From a virus, in IMG/VR virus record IMGVR_UViG_3300042261_000868, positions 1 to 64,000 of that record: a DNA stretch of 64,000 bases, one strand, 5' to 3'. The notes under the pieces were generated by a model. The model worked only from the letters and a program-made list of their open reading frames with translations, did no database searches and was not told where the DNA came from. A program made the translations under genes and the position numbers. How positions within the stretch are numbered: the first letter of the stretch is position 1; each line of letters begins with the position of its first letter. Positions 42,285 through 53,197 of the stretch are shown here, piece by piece.

Positions 42285-43082
42285 ATGTCAAGTGTCTTAG
42301 TTGATAACCAGAAGTTATCGGGTGGCCTCCTTGCCAATGCTGGAAACAATACCAATGCTTGGTATACAAGATTAAGTAACGATGAGTTCCAAGTTAACGG
42401 TGCCTTTAATCCACTTGAAGGTGTCTTTGATTGGGTTTTAACCAAAACAACAAACACTCATTATGTGAAATCCGATATAATTCGCTTTAAATCGCCCCGT
42501 CAGATCGTTCAAGTTACCTTTAAGTCAACATTTGCGGACGAAAACTACTATGTTTTCTTTACCTCTAATTCAAATGTTAACCTTTACTGGTCAAACAAGA
42601 AGAGAACTGGGTTCGTTATTAATTCAAGTGCCCCGTTTGAATCAGAAGTTACATGGTTAGCCATCCACAAGTCCTTTGCTCAACTAACTGGGGTTAATAA
42701 CCCAGGCACCATATACTCTGGAACTCGCTCCTTGGTCTATGACACCATTGACTGTAGTGAATTGGTTCCTAATTGCGGAGACAATGATCTCTGTATTGAC
42801 CAAGAGCTTGATATAACCAAAGATTGCCATGCTAATCTCCAAGGCTGGTATGAAAATGAATATATTATTAAACCAACAGCATATTCCGATAACCCAAACA
42901 TCCCAATGAACTTTGATGATGGGCTGTTTTCTGTCCTCACAACAACTAATGTTAATATAAATACATATTGGCTTGAAAAAGCTAATGATAGGGCGAAAAT
43001 TGGCACAAGTTTCCCCATTAAGTGTATAATAGATTATCTTTTTATAAAGAATGGTTACGATTGGTGGGATGAGTTGCCTTAA
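42285..43082 (+). CDS. Tail structural protein with one GF/W beta module
   Basis: A 265-residue protein that starts two bases after the preceding stop, with GGGGAGA as ribosome site inside the upstream gene. Residues ~70-130 hold the shared module: RQIVQVTFKSTFADENYYVFF, then VNLYWSNKKRTGFVIN and VTWLAIH. The second half has six Cys in a short stretch (DCSELVPNCGDNDLCIDQ, then DCHANLQGWYENEY), which may bind metal or form disulfides. No named family. Confidence 0.7.
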   Translation: MSSVLVDNQKLSGGLLANAGNNTNAWYTRLSNDEFQVNGAFNPLEGVFDWVLTKTTNTHYVKSDIIRFKSPRQIVQVTFKSTFADENYYVFFTSNSNVNLYWSNKKRTGFVINSSAPFESEVTWLAIHKSFAQLTGVNNPGTIYSGTRSLVYDTIDCSELVPNCGDNDLCIDQELDITKDCHANLQGWYENEYIIKPTAYSDNPNIPMNFDDGLFSVLTTTNVNINTYWLEKANDRAKIGTSFPIKCIIDYLFIKNGYDWWDELP

Positions 43083-43097
43083 GGAGCTATAAAGCAA

Positions 43098-44423
43098 ATG
43101 AATGACTTTAATAAAAATATTGACCTTTTAAATCCTACGTTATTTGTCAATGACACTAACTACAATGCTCCTTTAAAGCAACTTCTTGAAAACGACGAAT
43201 ACATTCTAAAGTTTTTAAATGGAAACAGAATAGTTTTAAAAAGCTTCTTAGGCAACTTACTTGACTACAACTCAACTGGAGAAAAGATTCTTTCTAACGG
43301 TGGGAGATTTAATACCTACAAGAAGTGTAACACCTGGAAGGCTTTAAAGAGTTTTGCAATTAATAACGATGAAGACATAACCTTTGACGAAGCAAATGAG
43401 ATGTTGGTTTATAAGGGATATTGCGATACGGCAACTTGTCTACCCGACTACAATGTAAACAGAGAGACTTGGATTGAGAGAGAAATCTATATCCCAGAGA
43501 TGCTTAGAGGTCAACAGTTGTTGTTAGCCATAAAGGCTGCCAGCTTTGAGACTGATTCAAATTGGGATTTAGCAACAGCAGAAGCAATTTCCACCGCTTC
43601 TATTTCTGGTGGGTTTGAAACATTAGCAGTTGAGATCCTCAACGGTGAACAAACAGTTAGGGAATTTAAAGTTGTTGGGCCATGGGACAATCATGCTGAT
43701 TATGAACACCCATCAGCCGCCCCAGAAATGTTAACTGCCTCTGTTTCTTTTAGAGTTAAGCCATCCACTAAGTCAATTAAGATAAAAATCTTTAGAACAG
43801 CCAATGTTGGATACCTACACATCAATAAAATTTTCTTGGGTGCTGTTACATTACCTTACGACAACTCAATAGAATCATATGATTTAGATGGTATTGACAT
43901 TAACAACTTCTATGACTTTGATAATGATGTTGCAAAAGTAACCGCAACAACAGTAGTTGGACATAAAGTTGCTCGCTTAACCGATACTCCAAAGCAAAAC
44001 GACTTACTTTTAATGTATCATATGTATGAGGAAATAAGGAAAAATTGGTCTTACAGAGCTATTCTTACGGGCACACCAGATTCTACATTGCCAGAACACG
44101 GTGTTATAAATTTGGATACAGCTAACAGGGTTTATACCATAACCCATCATCCAATTGAAATTGGCGAATCGCACCCATTAGTAACCCTAGTGGCACCAAC
44201 AAGTGGTTCAACTCTTTATGTCCAATCTGTCTTTGATGTTCAAGCAAGTGACTTTAAGGTTGTTTTATCTGACTTCCCAGATAATAATAGCTATAAATTA
44301 AATTGGTTTATCCCAACAATTGAAACTGCCGATATAATAGATCAATGGACCGTTTCAGCCCCAGTTTCCGCTGCTGCCGCAACAATATACCCAGATATTT
44401 TTGATTACGAGAATGAATTTTAA
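43098..44423 (+). CDS. Tail structural protein, unknown
   Basis: A 441-residue protein with GGAG before ATG 43098. The first ~100 residues are helical (NPTLFVNDTNYNAPLKQLLEN). The middle is a beta-sandwich (VNRETWIEREIYIPEMLRGQQLLLAIKAASFE to VSFRVKPSTKSIKIKIFRTANVGYLHINKIFLG), the pattern of a carbohydrate-binding-module-like jelly roll. The C-terminal ~130 residues include SYRAILTGTPDSTLPEHG. It lies between two module-bearing tail genes. Function inferred as structural from context only. Confidence 0.68.
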   Translation: MNDFNKNIDLLNPTLFVNDTNYNAPLKQLLENDEYILKFLNGNRIVLKSFLGNLLDYNSTGEKILSNGGRFNTYKKCNTWKALKSFAINNDEDITFDEANEMLVYKGYCDTATCLPDYNVNRETWIEREIYIPEMLRGQQLLLAIKAASFETDSNWDLATAEAISTASISGGFETLAVEILNGEQTVREFKVVGPWDNHADYEHPSAAPEMLTASVSFRVKPSTKSIKIKIFRTANVGYLHINKIFLGAVTLPYDNSIESYDLDGIDINNFYDFDNDVAKVTATTVVGHKVARLTDTPKQNDLLLMYHMYEEIRKNWSYRAILTGTPDSTLPEHGVINLDTANRVYTITHHPIEIGESHPLVTLVAPTSGSTLYVQSVFDVQASDFKVVLSDFPDNNSYKLNWFIPTIETADIIDQWTVSAPVSAAAATIYPDIFDYENEF

Positions 44424-44432
44424 GGTTAAACA

Positions 44433-47400
44433 ATGGAAGTAAATGATACCAAAAAGGCTCTATTAACAAAAGAGCTTAGACTTCAAACAGATAAACTTTT
44501 AGCTGAAGTATCAACTCAAAGTACATCTGGGTCTGAGGTAACAAATATAGACTCATTTAAGTTCTCCGATGAATGGACGAATAATAAAAATGTATTCTCC
44601 AATGCGACGGTTGAAAAAATTAAAAGCACAACTATTGCTGATTTGGTTAATATTCCCGAAGGGCTTGTATACAACAATGTCAATGATACTCTAACTTTCG
44701 TTGATGAAAGCCTTTCGAAATATTTTGGTTCATCTTGCAAAATTGAAGGATCAAACCAAATTACTCTTAATGAGTTAGTTTCAGATATTGAGATTTTTGA
44801 TACCCTTGACAAGATAAACAACTTCGGTGATGTGTATGATTTCCAATTTAGACAGCTTGATTTTAGTACGAATAAGTATTCAAATGTCAAACCTTTCGTT
44901 ACCTTTGAGAAAATACTAGGATACTTCTCTATTGATAAGTTACTTAATGATGAATTAATAAGAAAGAACAGCCAAACGGCACTTAACGAAGAATATGCAA
45001 ATACCGATAGGTCATCGGAGTTCCCACCATATAGTGGCTTCTTAATCAATTCAGAGTATTTGAACAATGGTTGGGTAAGTATTGACCAGATTATCCGTTC
45101 AGCATATAACGACGATTATGCATACGACACGGAGGCTTCACTTGCTATAAGAACAACAAAGATTAAAGAAGCAAAAAGAGCTTTAATCGTGTTAACATTA
45201 AGCTATGTTTGTGATATCTTTAATCTCAACTCTTTCAATAAGCTTTCTGATTTTGGCGTGAGAATAATTGATAGAACAACTGGTAAGGAATTATCTGTCA
45301 CAAACACAAAAAACGAGTTAATTGAGAAAATCGCAACCACAATTGTTGCTACATACAGCGGACAGTTAGAAGAACCAACTAATGGTGAACAAATAAATGT
45401 CGCATCAAATTTAAATCAAACTAAAACCAAATGCAATAAAATCAAAACAAACAAATGCAACGGAACATTGTTTACAACAAGTGATAAGCAAAACACAAAT
45501 ACAGAAGAAAACGGATTTATTCACGAAATTGATGCTCAAGTAAGATTAAATCCTTTTAGAGAATTGTTACTAGCTAAACCAGATATTTTAAATACAATTG
45601 ATCCTATTCACTGGACTTCTGGTGTAGATAATCTCACACAAACTGGAGAGCTTTATGATATCATTAAAGAGTTTGGTGGAAACACATATAAGAGCGGTAA
45701 ATTAAATCAAGATAGAGCATTTGCATATGGGTCTGGTGAATTTACTAATGGTATTGCTATTGGTGGATATTTTCATGACTCAAATAATATTGGTATAACC
45801 AACTCAACCGAATCTTGGAACGGAATTGCTTGGACAAATAGAGAAAATTGTCCATTAGATGCTGCCTGTGGATTAACTGGCGGAAACCAAGACCTCGCAG
45901 TTATGTCATATGGTCTTAGTAGTTCTTGGACAAACGAAGATAAAACCTTTGATAACTTTTTTAAACCATCAATAAACACATTAACCACACAATCAGCTAT
46001 TTTCCAAAACAATACTTGGAAGATAATTTCTGAAATTTCACCAGTATTACCAAGACATAGTGTAGCTGGAAAAATAAATATAAAGTATGACGAGTCTGTT
46101 CCAGGTGAAAACATAGAACAGATTTATGACAAAACTATCTTTCCTATGTGTAATGTGGCAATTTCACAAGCCAAGCAATTTGCTTCTCAAAAATTTGACT
46201 TCTCAACTGAAGCTAGTAGTTTAAGTGGTGCTGTTGAAACTCCAAACACAAGCCCTAGAGTCTGGTTTGATATTTGGCAATGCAACGGTGTTGCATTTGG
46301 CGGCTCTAATTCAGAACACCAACCAATGAATACAATAACAGATAAAAGCGAATTATCCACTGGCATAACTGATGAATTTGAATCTATCAATTGGACACAC
46401 ATTAACAAAAACACTATCAATCCAGAAGATTCGGAATTAGTGGTTGAAACCCAAACCTTCGGCTGTTGGTTCGTTGATCCAACTAGAAAATATCCTATAA
46501 AGGCTCTTGGTGTTTCGTATGTCGGAACCAATGACAGTGGTTTAGCAACTGGCGGAAAAACATCAAATTCTCTTAGCAATGAGACAAGAGATAATGTTAA
46601 AGTTAATATGAAAACATATTACTTTGATGTTGAGAAATACAACCAGAACAATTTGTCAGTTATTCCATACTGCTATGAGAATAACGGTATCTCTTGGATT
46701 CGTAGAGACGATTTACCAGAAGCCGTATATTATCATGCTGGGGTTGGTGACAACGAATATGCTTTGTTCTTTGGTGGACTACATGGATCACTCGAAACAC
46801 CACAAGTTTACACATCCTTCAAGAATTGTCAAGATTGGGAAACACTTATTAATCTATATGGTGGTGCATTTGCAAGAAACGGTGCCTTCTCGTTAAATGG
46901 AAATCTTCGTTACTCTTCTTTCTCAAATATCTACGACGGTAATTCGGTTGGTGCGGAAAACAGTTATGGTAACTCCTACTTCAAGAATAGAAACAATCAA
47001 ACCACCGATACATCTACTGTTATATATTCCTCTGAATATTTAAATTCAGAAAACCAAACATTACAAGACATATATCCAAATATAACAGATTTCCTCTCAG
47101 TACAAGACCCTGAGTTTACATTCCCAAATAAGCAGATACATACAAATGTTTATAAAAAATTAATCTATACATACAACAAATTATATTTTAAGGCAACCCA
47201 TTATTCCATCGTTTATGATCTTGTTTTTGACCAAAAGATCGTATCAGATTATGAAAAAATAACAGTTAATATGATTGATGGTACAATAACCGTTTTAGCA
47301 ACTGAAGACAATGAAGAAGCAGTCAAGCAATACTTTGGTACTTTGAATAACATATTACTAACTAGTGAAGATTATATAGTTATCTCGTCTGTATTCAAAA

Positions 47401-50400
47401 GCGGAACTAATAAGTTAATATCCCTTAGAGAAGATTCTCCAGCTAATAAAACATCAGTTTTAGATATTTGGGAAGAAAAATTAACAGATGCCAATATTGG
47501 TACATTGGGGGAATTCACATATTATATTGCAAACCACCCACAAAAATTCATTGAAACTTATACACCAAGTGGTTTAATACCATACGGTGTTGCGGCATCT
47601 CCAGAAAACTATCTAAGTAATTTAGGTGCAATTTATGCTGGACATCCATCCGATGGCGGGTTGTGGTTGTGTTCTAGACCAACCATTGGTGAAGTTCTAT
47701 ATGATCCAAAAAACTTCTTAAACGAAAACTGTCCAAAGAATGAATTAATCCAACACGGATTTAATGCTGTCAGTGGCTCCGAAAAATATACTTATTTCGT
47801 CTCTCCTGCATTATTTGAAACATACACTAACACGATTAACGGTAATAAAACACAATATCCAAATTATATATATACTGGGCTTTATCAGTATCTTGAAAAA
47901 GAAAATGACGAATATACTATTAATGAAACTTGGAAAAGCAATATCCAAAGAAATCCAGCTTTACTTGTCAACATAAAAAAGAAAGTAACCAGAGACGGAT
48001 ATAGCCCAACAGAAAAACGCGAGTTAATTAAGTTCCCATACTATGGAACTGATTGCTCTGGTTCATTTGTGTTTTATAATACAGAAAAATACAATTCATT
48101 TAATCAGGTGTTTTCGGAATTCATTTCAGATCAATTTATTTCCCCAGAAATTATACTTGATAGAGACTTAATACATATTCATATGTATGATAACGACTCA
48201 ACTGGATATCTTGGTTATGGTGATAAGAAGTCAAGTAGTATAAGAGATAAGGCTGGACTTTGGCCTTGGGTTGATTTGTTAGGCGCGGACGCATCAAATG
48301 ATTGTGTTGTTGGTGAATACACATATCGCTGGGATCTTAGTGGTAATCTTTATTTTGCCTTAGTTGAAGAAGTTAATACCCTCACTGACGAAATTGTTGG
48401 TGCATATAAGCAGGAGAAAATTAAGATAACCAAATATCTTTCAAATGGCAAGAAGGCATTTGATTACACCATAGATTATAGAGAAAATCTTGATATCACT
48501 AAGATGACCAAAATAAGCAAGAACGATATGGTTTATGCGGGAGAAGGCACAAAAACATTCCAAGACCACCTTGCGGAAAAAAATAACGAGTATGGTATCT
48601 TCAACATCTTCGGTAATTCAATAAAACGTCAAATAATTAAAAACAATCTTTACAATAGCTTACATGTTTATGGGAATAAACAGAATTACGAAAATACCGA
48701 CAGAACTGTTATTTCTTACAATTGGGACGAAGTTTGCAAAGACGAATTTAATGAGAGCAGTATTAGTGGATATCCTTTCAAGTACACCAATATTTGTGAA
48801 CTTATAAAAGAGAATGATTTGTATAACAATCCAAAAAGATATCAGTTTTACCTCGAATCTTATTCTTTTGGTGACGGTTCATTTAGTATTACTCCAGCAA
48901 CCGAATGGTACACTCCAATATATCACCAAGAAAACACTAAGGTAAAAACAATAATACCTCCACAAATTCTAACAGAAAATCTCTGTGGAATACGCGAGAA
49001 CCTCATAAAGCTCCGTTACAATCTATTTTCCCTTGTCGCACACAATGGTCTATTCTTTGGTGATATTCGTGTAATGGGCGAAGACCTAGATCGTTGCTAT
49101 ATGCCAAGCAATTGCTCAACAATTGCTTGTGGTGATGCTCCAACTTTCGTATTTGATTATGATGCAACAAAGGGACAACCAGAATATTATATGGATAAGC
49201 TAACAAATCCAAATAATCTTGAATGGCGTGACACTGGTATCGCAACTGATTTTACTTCTAATATGTTTGCAAGATTCAGAAGAGATGTGTTAGCGGATAA
49301 TAGACTTGATACAGAATTCTTAGTATCAAATGGATTGAATGTATATCCTCTAACATACAAAGACTCTAATAATAAATACTGGAGTCCTCTTGATATTGCC
49401 ACAAATAGTGCTATAACTAATAAAACACTTGATGCTAAAGCAAATGCGGTAATTTTCTGTGGTGGTGTTTTTGATGTGATGTACGACAAAAACTTCTATG
49501 AAACCATTTACTTCCTTGAAGAAATGGCTAAATTAGCACAAAATGAGCATGTTTGGGTTATATTCTTAACTATTCCACCAAGAGCAATGATGCAATATGA
49601 TGTTGCCATTGAGAGACATGTTTGGTATAATAATTTAGTCGGCGGCGGAAGATTAGATGATCCAGCGGGACAGGTTAGAATGAGTATTAAAGAACAACCA
49701 ATCACTGGTGACACTTGGAATGTTCCAATGGGATTTGGACCATATAGTGGCTTAGTTGATCCGTTCATTGGCAAGACAAAACTTGAAAAACTTGTTGCTA
49801 TAAACGAATGGATGAAATCTAAACTCACTTCATATGACCACGATGTTTTGGATCTTTATGATTTCTTTGCAGATAAGACTACCCCAGCAATAAATCAACA
49901 GAAGTATGTTTTCAACCCAGCAGATAACACAATAAGCCCAACGGGTGAAGAGATTTATGGTTTTATTAACCCAGAATACACCAATGGAAGATTCTCAAAT
50001 GATGCACAGAATCAATTCAATGGGTTAATCTCTTATGTTGGTAATGAAGCAATGATTAACTTTATCTATGAATCTGTTGACTTAACACCAAGATTTAATG
50101 CAAAAATAATGGACTTTGATGGAAACATAATTGATCCAAAGCAAATCTTTGACTATGAATACCCACATTTATCCAGAAACCAAAGAGATGTTTATTATGA
50201 CTTACACAAAGTTGGAGTTGAAAATACTTTCCATGAAACCCCAGGCGATTATGATCCGTCCATTGATATTGAATCAGTTAGATTGAAGCCAGGCGAAAAT
50301 GGAAGCTTTAGTAACTTAATCCACAAAGTATGCTATGAAACCCTTTACTTTGATTTGCTATGCTGCTTATTAAAGCAAGATACTTGTTATGCCTCTTGTT

Positions 50401-51914
50401 ACGAAACAATTTGTGATATATTGGGAGATAATAAGGACGATCCAAAGTACAAATGGAAGCAACACAATCACGAAGAATGGACCACCCCAATCCTTGAATC
50501 ACCATTTGCTGGACCATTCAGCACCGACGAATTCAATGTTTGGTTAGCTTCTGGTAATACCAAAGGCAACCGTTGGGGTACTAATATTTGGGCATCAGAT
50601 GAGGGTGGAGTCATAACGGTTCATCACAAGAAGCAAAGAATCGGTATTAATGACCCACAAGCTGGTTATGCCGTTGAAGACGGTGTTTGGAAGCAAATTG
50701 AAAAATCCGCAAATCGCGGACATCTATACTATGCTACAATTACCACAGAAGTTAAGATTTCACATATTGAAGTATCAGAACTTGAGAAACCAACTGCTTG
50801 TAGAGTCTTCTATGACGAGTTTATCTTTGATTTAGATGCTTATTCCGAACAAGGAATAGATACGTTAGTTAAAGACATAATTAGTGTATCTTATCCTAGC
50901 TACAGTGGTACTGAATTAGTCCCACATGCACAAGAATACAACACTAAGTATGAGATTCTAGGGCTTGAATGCGACGAGAATGTAAATGCATACCAGCCAG
51001 CGGAAAGCCAACTAAATCCATATGTCGGTGGAGATTCCCTTTGTAACTCAGAGTCGTTCTCATACACTGAATGGGTAACAAGCTTCTTACAAGAGATGAA
51101 GAACAATGTTGGCTTAAGAAAAATTGTTGACCAAAAGGAAAACAAATACTTCTTTAAGTATGACATTAACAGACCTTTCGGAAGTACCACCTATAAGGAT
51201 TCCGATTCCATTGAGTTAACCAATGATATTAAGATCGTTGAAACTGAGTGGAGACGTTATCAAGATGGTGTTGGATTGGGTGGTGATGTCCCAATTCTCA
51301 ATGTCAGTAGTGACAATAAGTTGGTTTGTAACGATTTGAACTCTTGGTTCATCGGCCAAACCGCATTTGGTACACCAGACAGAGCAGTTGTGTTTGGTGG
51401 ATTTGAATTCCCAGCAGACGGTAAGGTTAATGTAAGTACCCTCTGGTGGGAGAATCTTACAACAGACCTTACATTTAAATGGAATAAGTTTGCTATAAGC
51501 CCAGAAGATACCTTTAATAAAAATTATTCTAATAGAATTCTATCTTCAGTTTTTACAAATAAAGAGCCAACTACAGCCAAATCCTCATTAGGGGCTGTAA
51601 TATTTGACTTAACTAACAACATTCTTGTTGAAAGACATGGCACAGCTATATTTGATAAGCAGAATTCAGTCCAGGTAACTGTTGAGTTGCCAGAAATTTT
51701 GGTCAATAAAGATAAATACAGTATAACATTGACACCTAGTGATAACATCAACTGCTGGTGGGAAAATAAGACTCCAAGCAGCTTTACAATTAAAATAGAT
51801 GCAGAGGAATGGTCTGGGTCGGTTGAGTGGTTTGTTACCTTAAACGACAAAGTTACTAGTGAAGATGTAGATAAGGACTCAAATAAGGCTTTCAATAGCT
51901 ACGAGGAACTCTAA
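44433..51914 (+). CDS. Giant (2493-residue) tail fibre-like protein with kelch-like, possible SGNH-like and GF/W modules
   Basis: The largest gene in the window. Residues ~425-800 contain kelch-like units typical of phage fibres: GSGEFTNGIAIGGYF, ESWNGIAWTNRENCPLDAAC, NQDLAVMSYG, then VAFGGSNSEHQPM and EYALFFGGLHGSL. Around 1665-1880 AVIFCGGVFDVMY, VWVIFLTIPPRAMM and VLDLYDFFADKT with NGRFSNDAQNQFNGL recall the block order of SGNH/GDSL hydrolases, but the catalytic Ser and the final D-x-x-H are not clear, so activity is doubtful. A last kelch-like unit (FGTPDRAVVFGGF) precedes a C-terminal GF/W module. Probably a receptor-binding or fibre protein. Confidence 0.7.
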   Translation: MEVNDTKKALLTKELRLQTDKLLAEVSTQSTSGSEVTNIDSFKFSDEWTNNKNVFSNATVEKIKSTTIADLVNIPEGLVYNNVNDTLTFVDESLSKYFGSSCKIEGSNQITLNELVSDIEIFDTLDKINNFGDVYDFQFRQLDFSTNKYSNVKPFVTFEKILGYFSIDKLLNDELIRKNSQTALNEEYANTDRSSEFPPYSGFLINSEYLNNGWVSIDQIIRSAYNDDYAYDTEASLAIRTTKIKEAKRALIVLTLSYVCDIFNLNSFNKLSDFGVRIIDRTTGKELSVTNTKNELIEKIATTIVATYSGQLEEPTNGEQINVASNLNQTKTKCNKIKTNKCNGTLFTTSDKQNTNTEENGFIHEIDAQVRLNPFRELLLAKPDILNTIDPIHWTSGVDNLTQTGELYDIIKEFGGNTYKSGKLNQDRAFAYGSGEFTNGIAIGGYFHDSNNIGITNSTESWNGIAWTNRENCPLDAACGLTGGNQDLAVMSYGLSSSWTNEDKTFDNFFKPSINTLTTQSAIFQNNTWKIISEISPVLPRHSVAGKINIKYDESVPGENIEQIYDKTIFPMCNVAISQAKQFASQKFDFSTEASSLSGAVETPNTSPRVWFDIWQCNGVAFGGSNSEHQPMNTITDKSELSTGITDEFESINWTHINKNTINPEDSELVVETQTFGCWFVDPTRKYPIKALGVSYVGTNDSGLATGGKTSNSLSNETRDNVKVNMKTYYFDVEKYNQNNLSVIPYCYENNGISWIRRDDLPEAVYYHAGVGDNEYALFFGGLHGSLETPQVYTSFKNCQDWETLINLYGGAFARNGAFSLNGNLRYSSFSNIYDGNSVGAENSYGNSYFKNRNNQTTDTSTVIYSSEYLNSENQTLQDIYPNITDFLSVQDPEFTFPNKQIHTNVYKKLIYTYNKLYFKATHYSIVYDLVFDQKIVSDYEKITVNMIDGTITVLATEDNEEAVKQYFGTLNNILLTSEDYIVISSVFKSGTNKLISLREDSPANKTSVLDIWEEKLTDANIGTLGEFTYYIANHPQKFIETYTPSGLIPYGVAASPENYLSNLGAIYAGHPSDGGLWLCSRPTIGEVLYDPKNFLNENCPKNELIQHGFNAVSGSEKYTYFVSPALFETYTNTINGNKTQYPNYIYTGLYQYLEKENDEYTINETWKSNIQRNPALLVNIKKKVTRDGYSPTEKRELIKFPYYGTDCSGSFVFYNTEKYNSFNQVFSEFISDQFISPEIILDRDLIHIHMYDNDSTGYLGYGDKKSSSIRDKAGLWPWVDLLGADASNDCVVGEYTYRWDLSGNLYFALVEEVNTLTDEIVGAYKQEKIKITKYLSNGKKAFDYTIDYRENLDITKMTKISKNDMVYAGEGTKTFQDHLAEKNNEYGIFNIFGNSIKRQIIKNNLYNSLHVYGNKQNYENTDRTVISYNWDEVCKDEFNESSISGYPFKYTNICELIKENDLYNNPKRYQFYLESYSFGDGSFSITPATEWYTPIYHQENTKVKTIIPPQILTENLCGIRENLIKLRYNLFSLVAHNGLFFGDIRVMGEDLDRCYMPSNCSTIACGDAPTFVFDYDATKGQPEYYMDKLTNPNNLEWRDTGIATDFTSNMFARFRRDVLADNRLDTEFLVSNGLNVYPLTYKDSNNKYWSPLDIATNSAITNKTLDAKANAVIFCGGVFDVMYDKNFYETIYFLEEMAKLAQNEHVWVIFLTIPPRAMMQYDVAIERHVWYNNLVGGGRLDDPAGQVRMSIKEQPITGDTWNVPMGFGPYSGLVDPFIGKTKLEKLVAINEWMKSKLTSYDHDVLDLYDFFADKTTPAINQQKYVFNPADNTISPTGEEIYGFINPEYTNGRFSNDAQNQFNGLISYVGNEAMINFIYESVDLTPRFNAKIMDFDGNIIDPKQIFDYEYPHLSRNQRDVYYDLHKVGVENTFHETPGDYDPSIDIESVRLKPGENGSFSNLIHKVCYETLYFDLLCCLLKQDTCYASCYETICDILGDNKDDPKYKWKQHNHEEWTTPILESPFAGPFSTDEFNVWLASGNTKGNRWGTNIWASDEGGVITVHHKKQRIGINDPQAGYAVEDGVWKQIEKSANRGHLYYATITTEVKISHIEVSELEKPTACRVFYDEFIFDLDAYSEQGIDTLVKDIISVSYPSYSGTELVPHAQEYNTKYEILGLECDENVNAYQPAESQLNPYVGGDSLCNSESFSYTEWVTSFLQEMKNNVGLRKIVDQKENKYFFKYDINRPFGSTTYKDSDSIELTNDIKIVETEWRRYQDGVGLGGDVPILNVSSDNKLVCNDLNSWFIGQTAFGTPDRAVVFGGFEFPADGKVNVSTLWWENLTTDLTFKWNKFAISPEDTFNKNYSNRILSSVFTNKEPTTAKSSLGAVIFDLTNNILVERHGTAIFDKQNSVQVTVELPEILVNKDKYSITLTPSDNINCWWENKTPSSFTIKIDAEEWSGSVEWFVTLNDKVTSEDVDKDSNKAFNSYEEL

Positions 51915-51915
51915 T

Positions 51916-53190
51916 ATGACTGAAGAAGCAAAGAAATTTACATCAGACGGTGTGGTATTAAGAGGTCCAGCATCTTTTGGCTCTAATGGCTACTTAACCG
52001 ATGTTGAGATGGGCATTTTTATAAACGAAAAAGGTGATTTGATTTTTAGAGACAATTATGTTAAAAATGTACTTAAAAAAGATGCCATATCCCTTAGAGA
52101 ACTTTATAATAAAAACAAAGGTGTATTTTCAGAAGTATCAGATGGAGTTGAAAAACTCTTTTTTAAAGATTCCACCGTTAGTAGAGCCTATTCCTTAGAA
52201 GAAATTGTTAACCTCTGTCAGAGTGCTAGAAAGAGCCTCATCACTGGTCCTCTTTGGTGGGTTGGTAGAACAGAAATTGATCATACTGAATGTGCAAACA
52301 TTACTATTGAAACCGAAAAGGATAATCCAGATGCTCCACACCTTCTATGGAGCTTGGATAGATACTTGTCGGAAGTTACCAATACGAAACCTTGTGATTC
52401 TCCAAGCCCAATGACTTTCTATGAGAAAACCATAGACCCAAAAACTGGCGAATGGATTTGGTGGGATGTTCAGAACCTTGAGATAGTTGTTCCTCCAGTT
52501 TCAGATCCATATAAACTTGCGACAATCATTGCTAAGTTAAGTTACCAAACATATAACTCAGAAGAACCAGTTATTTTCAGACTATATGATGCAACTATTG
52601 GTAAGGAATTAACCAGAACCGCCGTAATCCAAGCAAACAAGGGTAAATTGCTAACCCCAGTTACTATGACTTATTTTGGAAATATATACGACCAAAATAG
52701 CCTTATAAATTCAACAACAAACTGTTCTACTGATGATTGTAGTTGCACCACGGTTGATTGCTTTGACGGTGATGGTAACTGCTTCGTTCCTAATGTTAAA
52801 TATGTGAACAGCACATATATGACCCAATCACACATTATTAAGGTTCAATTCCATGTTACTAATTATCAACCTAACCATTGGGAAAGAGTGATGGGTGCGG
52901 CATATGGGACGGAATCGGTTACTAAATCAAGTATTGAAGCAGTAATGTTTGATATCAACCCAAGTTCCCGTATTAGCAGAAAACAAGGAACAGCAGAAAT
53001 AGCAAATTCAGACACCTTTAAAGTTACTCTTGACAGCAATTTTGCCACTTCATCATATTCCATTCAATTAACCCCAAATAAAAATGTAAAAGTTTGGGTC
53101 ATTGACAAGTCTGAAAGTGGATTCACTATTAAATGCTCCAAAAAAATAACTTGTTCAGTTGATTGGACTGCGATACTTTTAAATAAATAG
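51916..53190 (+). CDS. Tail protein with C-terminal GF/W module
   Basis: A 424-residue protein two bases after the giant gene. The N-terminus is beta-rich (SDGVVLRGPASFGSNGYLTD). A Cys-rich strip (NCSTDDCSCTTVDCFDGDGNC) lies at ~275-300. The last ~110 residues repeat the C-terminal end of the upstream giant protein: KSSIEAVMFDIN versus KSSLGAVIFDLT, then a GTA, SYSIQLTPNKNVKVWVIDK and SGFTIKC, ending in DWTAI. This points to duplication of a domain between adjacent genes. No named family. Confidence 0.72.
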   Translation: MTEEAKKFTSDGVVLRGPASFGSNGYLTDVEMGIFINEKGDLIFRDNYVKNVLKKDAISLRELYNKNKGVFSEVSDGVEKLFFKDSTVSRAYSLEEIVNLCQSARKSLITGPLWWVGRTEIDHTECANITIETEKDNPDAPHLLWSLDRYLSEVTNTKPCDSPSPMTFYEKTIDPKTGEWIWWDVQNLEIVVPPVSDPYKLATIIAKLSYQTYNSEEPVIFRLYDATIGKELTRTAVIQANKGKLLTPVTMTYFGNIYDQNSLINSTTNCSTDDCSCTTVDCFDGDGNCFVPNVKYVNSTYMTQSHIIKVQFHVTNYQPNHWERVMGAAYGTESVTKSSIEAVMFDINPSSRISRKQGTAEIANSDTFKVTLDSNFATSSYSIQLTPNKNVKVWVIDKSESGFTIKCSKKITCSVDWTAILLNK

Positions 53191-53197
53191 ATAAATA
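53190..53197 (+). promoter_or_regulatory. Possible variant late promoter (GATAAATA)
   Basis: GATAAATA followed by AGG lies 11 bases before ATG 53208 and differs from the consensus octamer at its first base. The downstream flank ATAAATAAGG is shared with the exact site at 12224-12231. Position is right, but one mismatch makes it weak. Confidence 0.25.
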
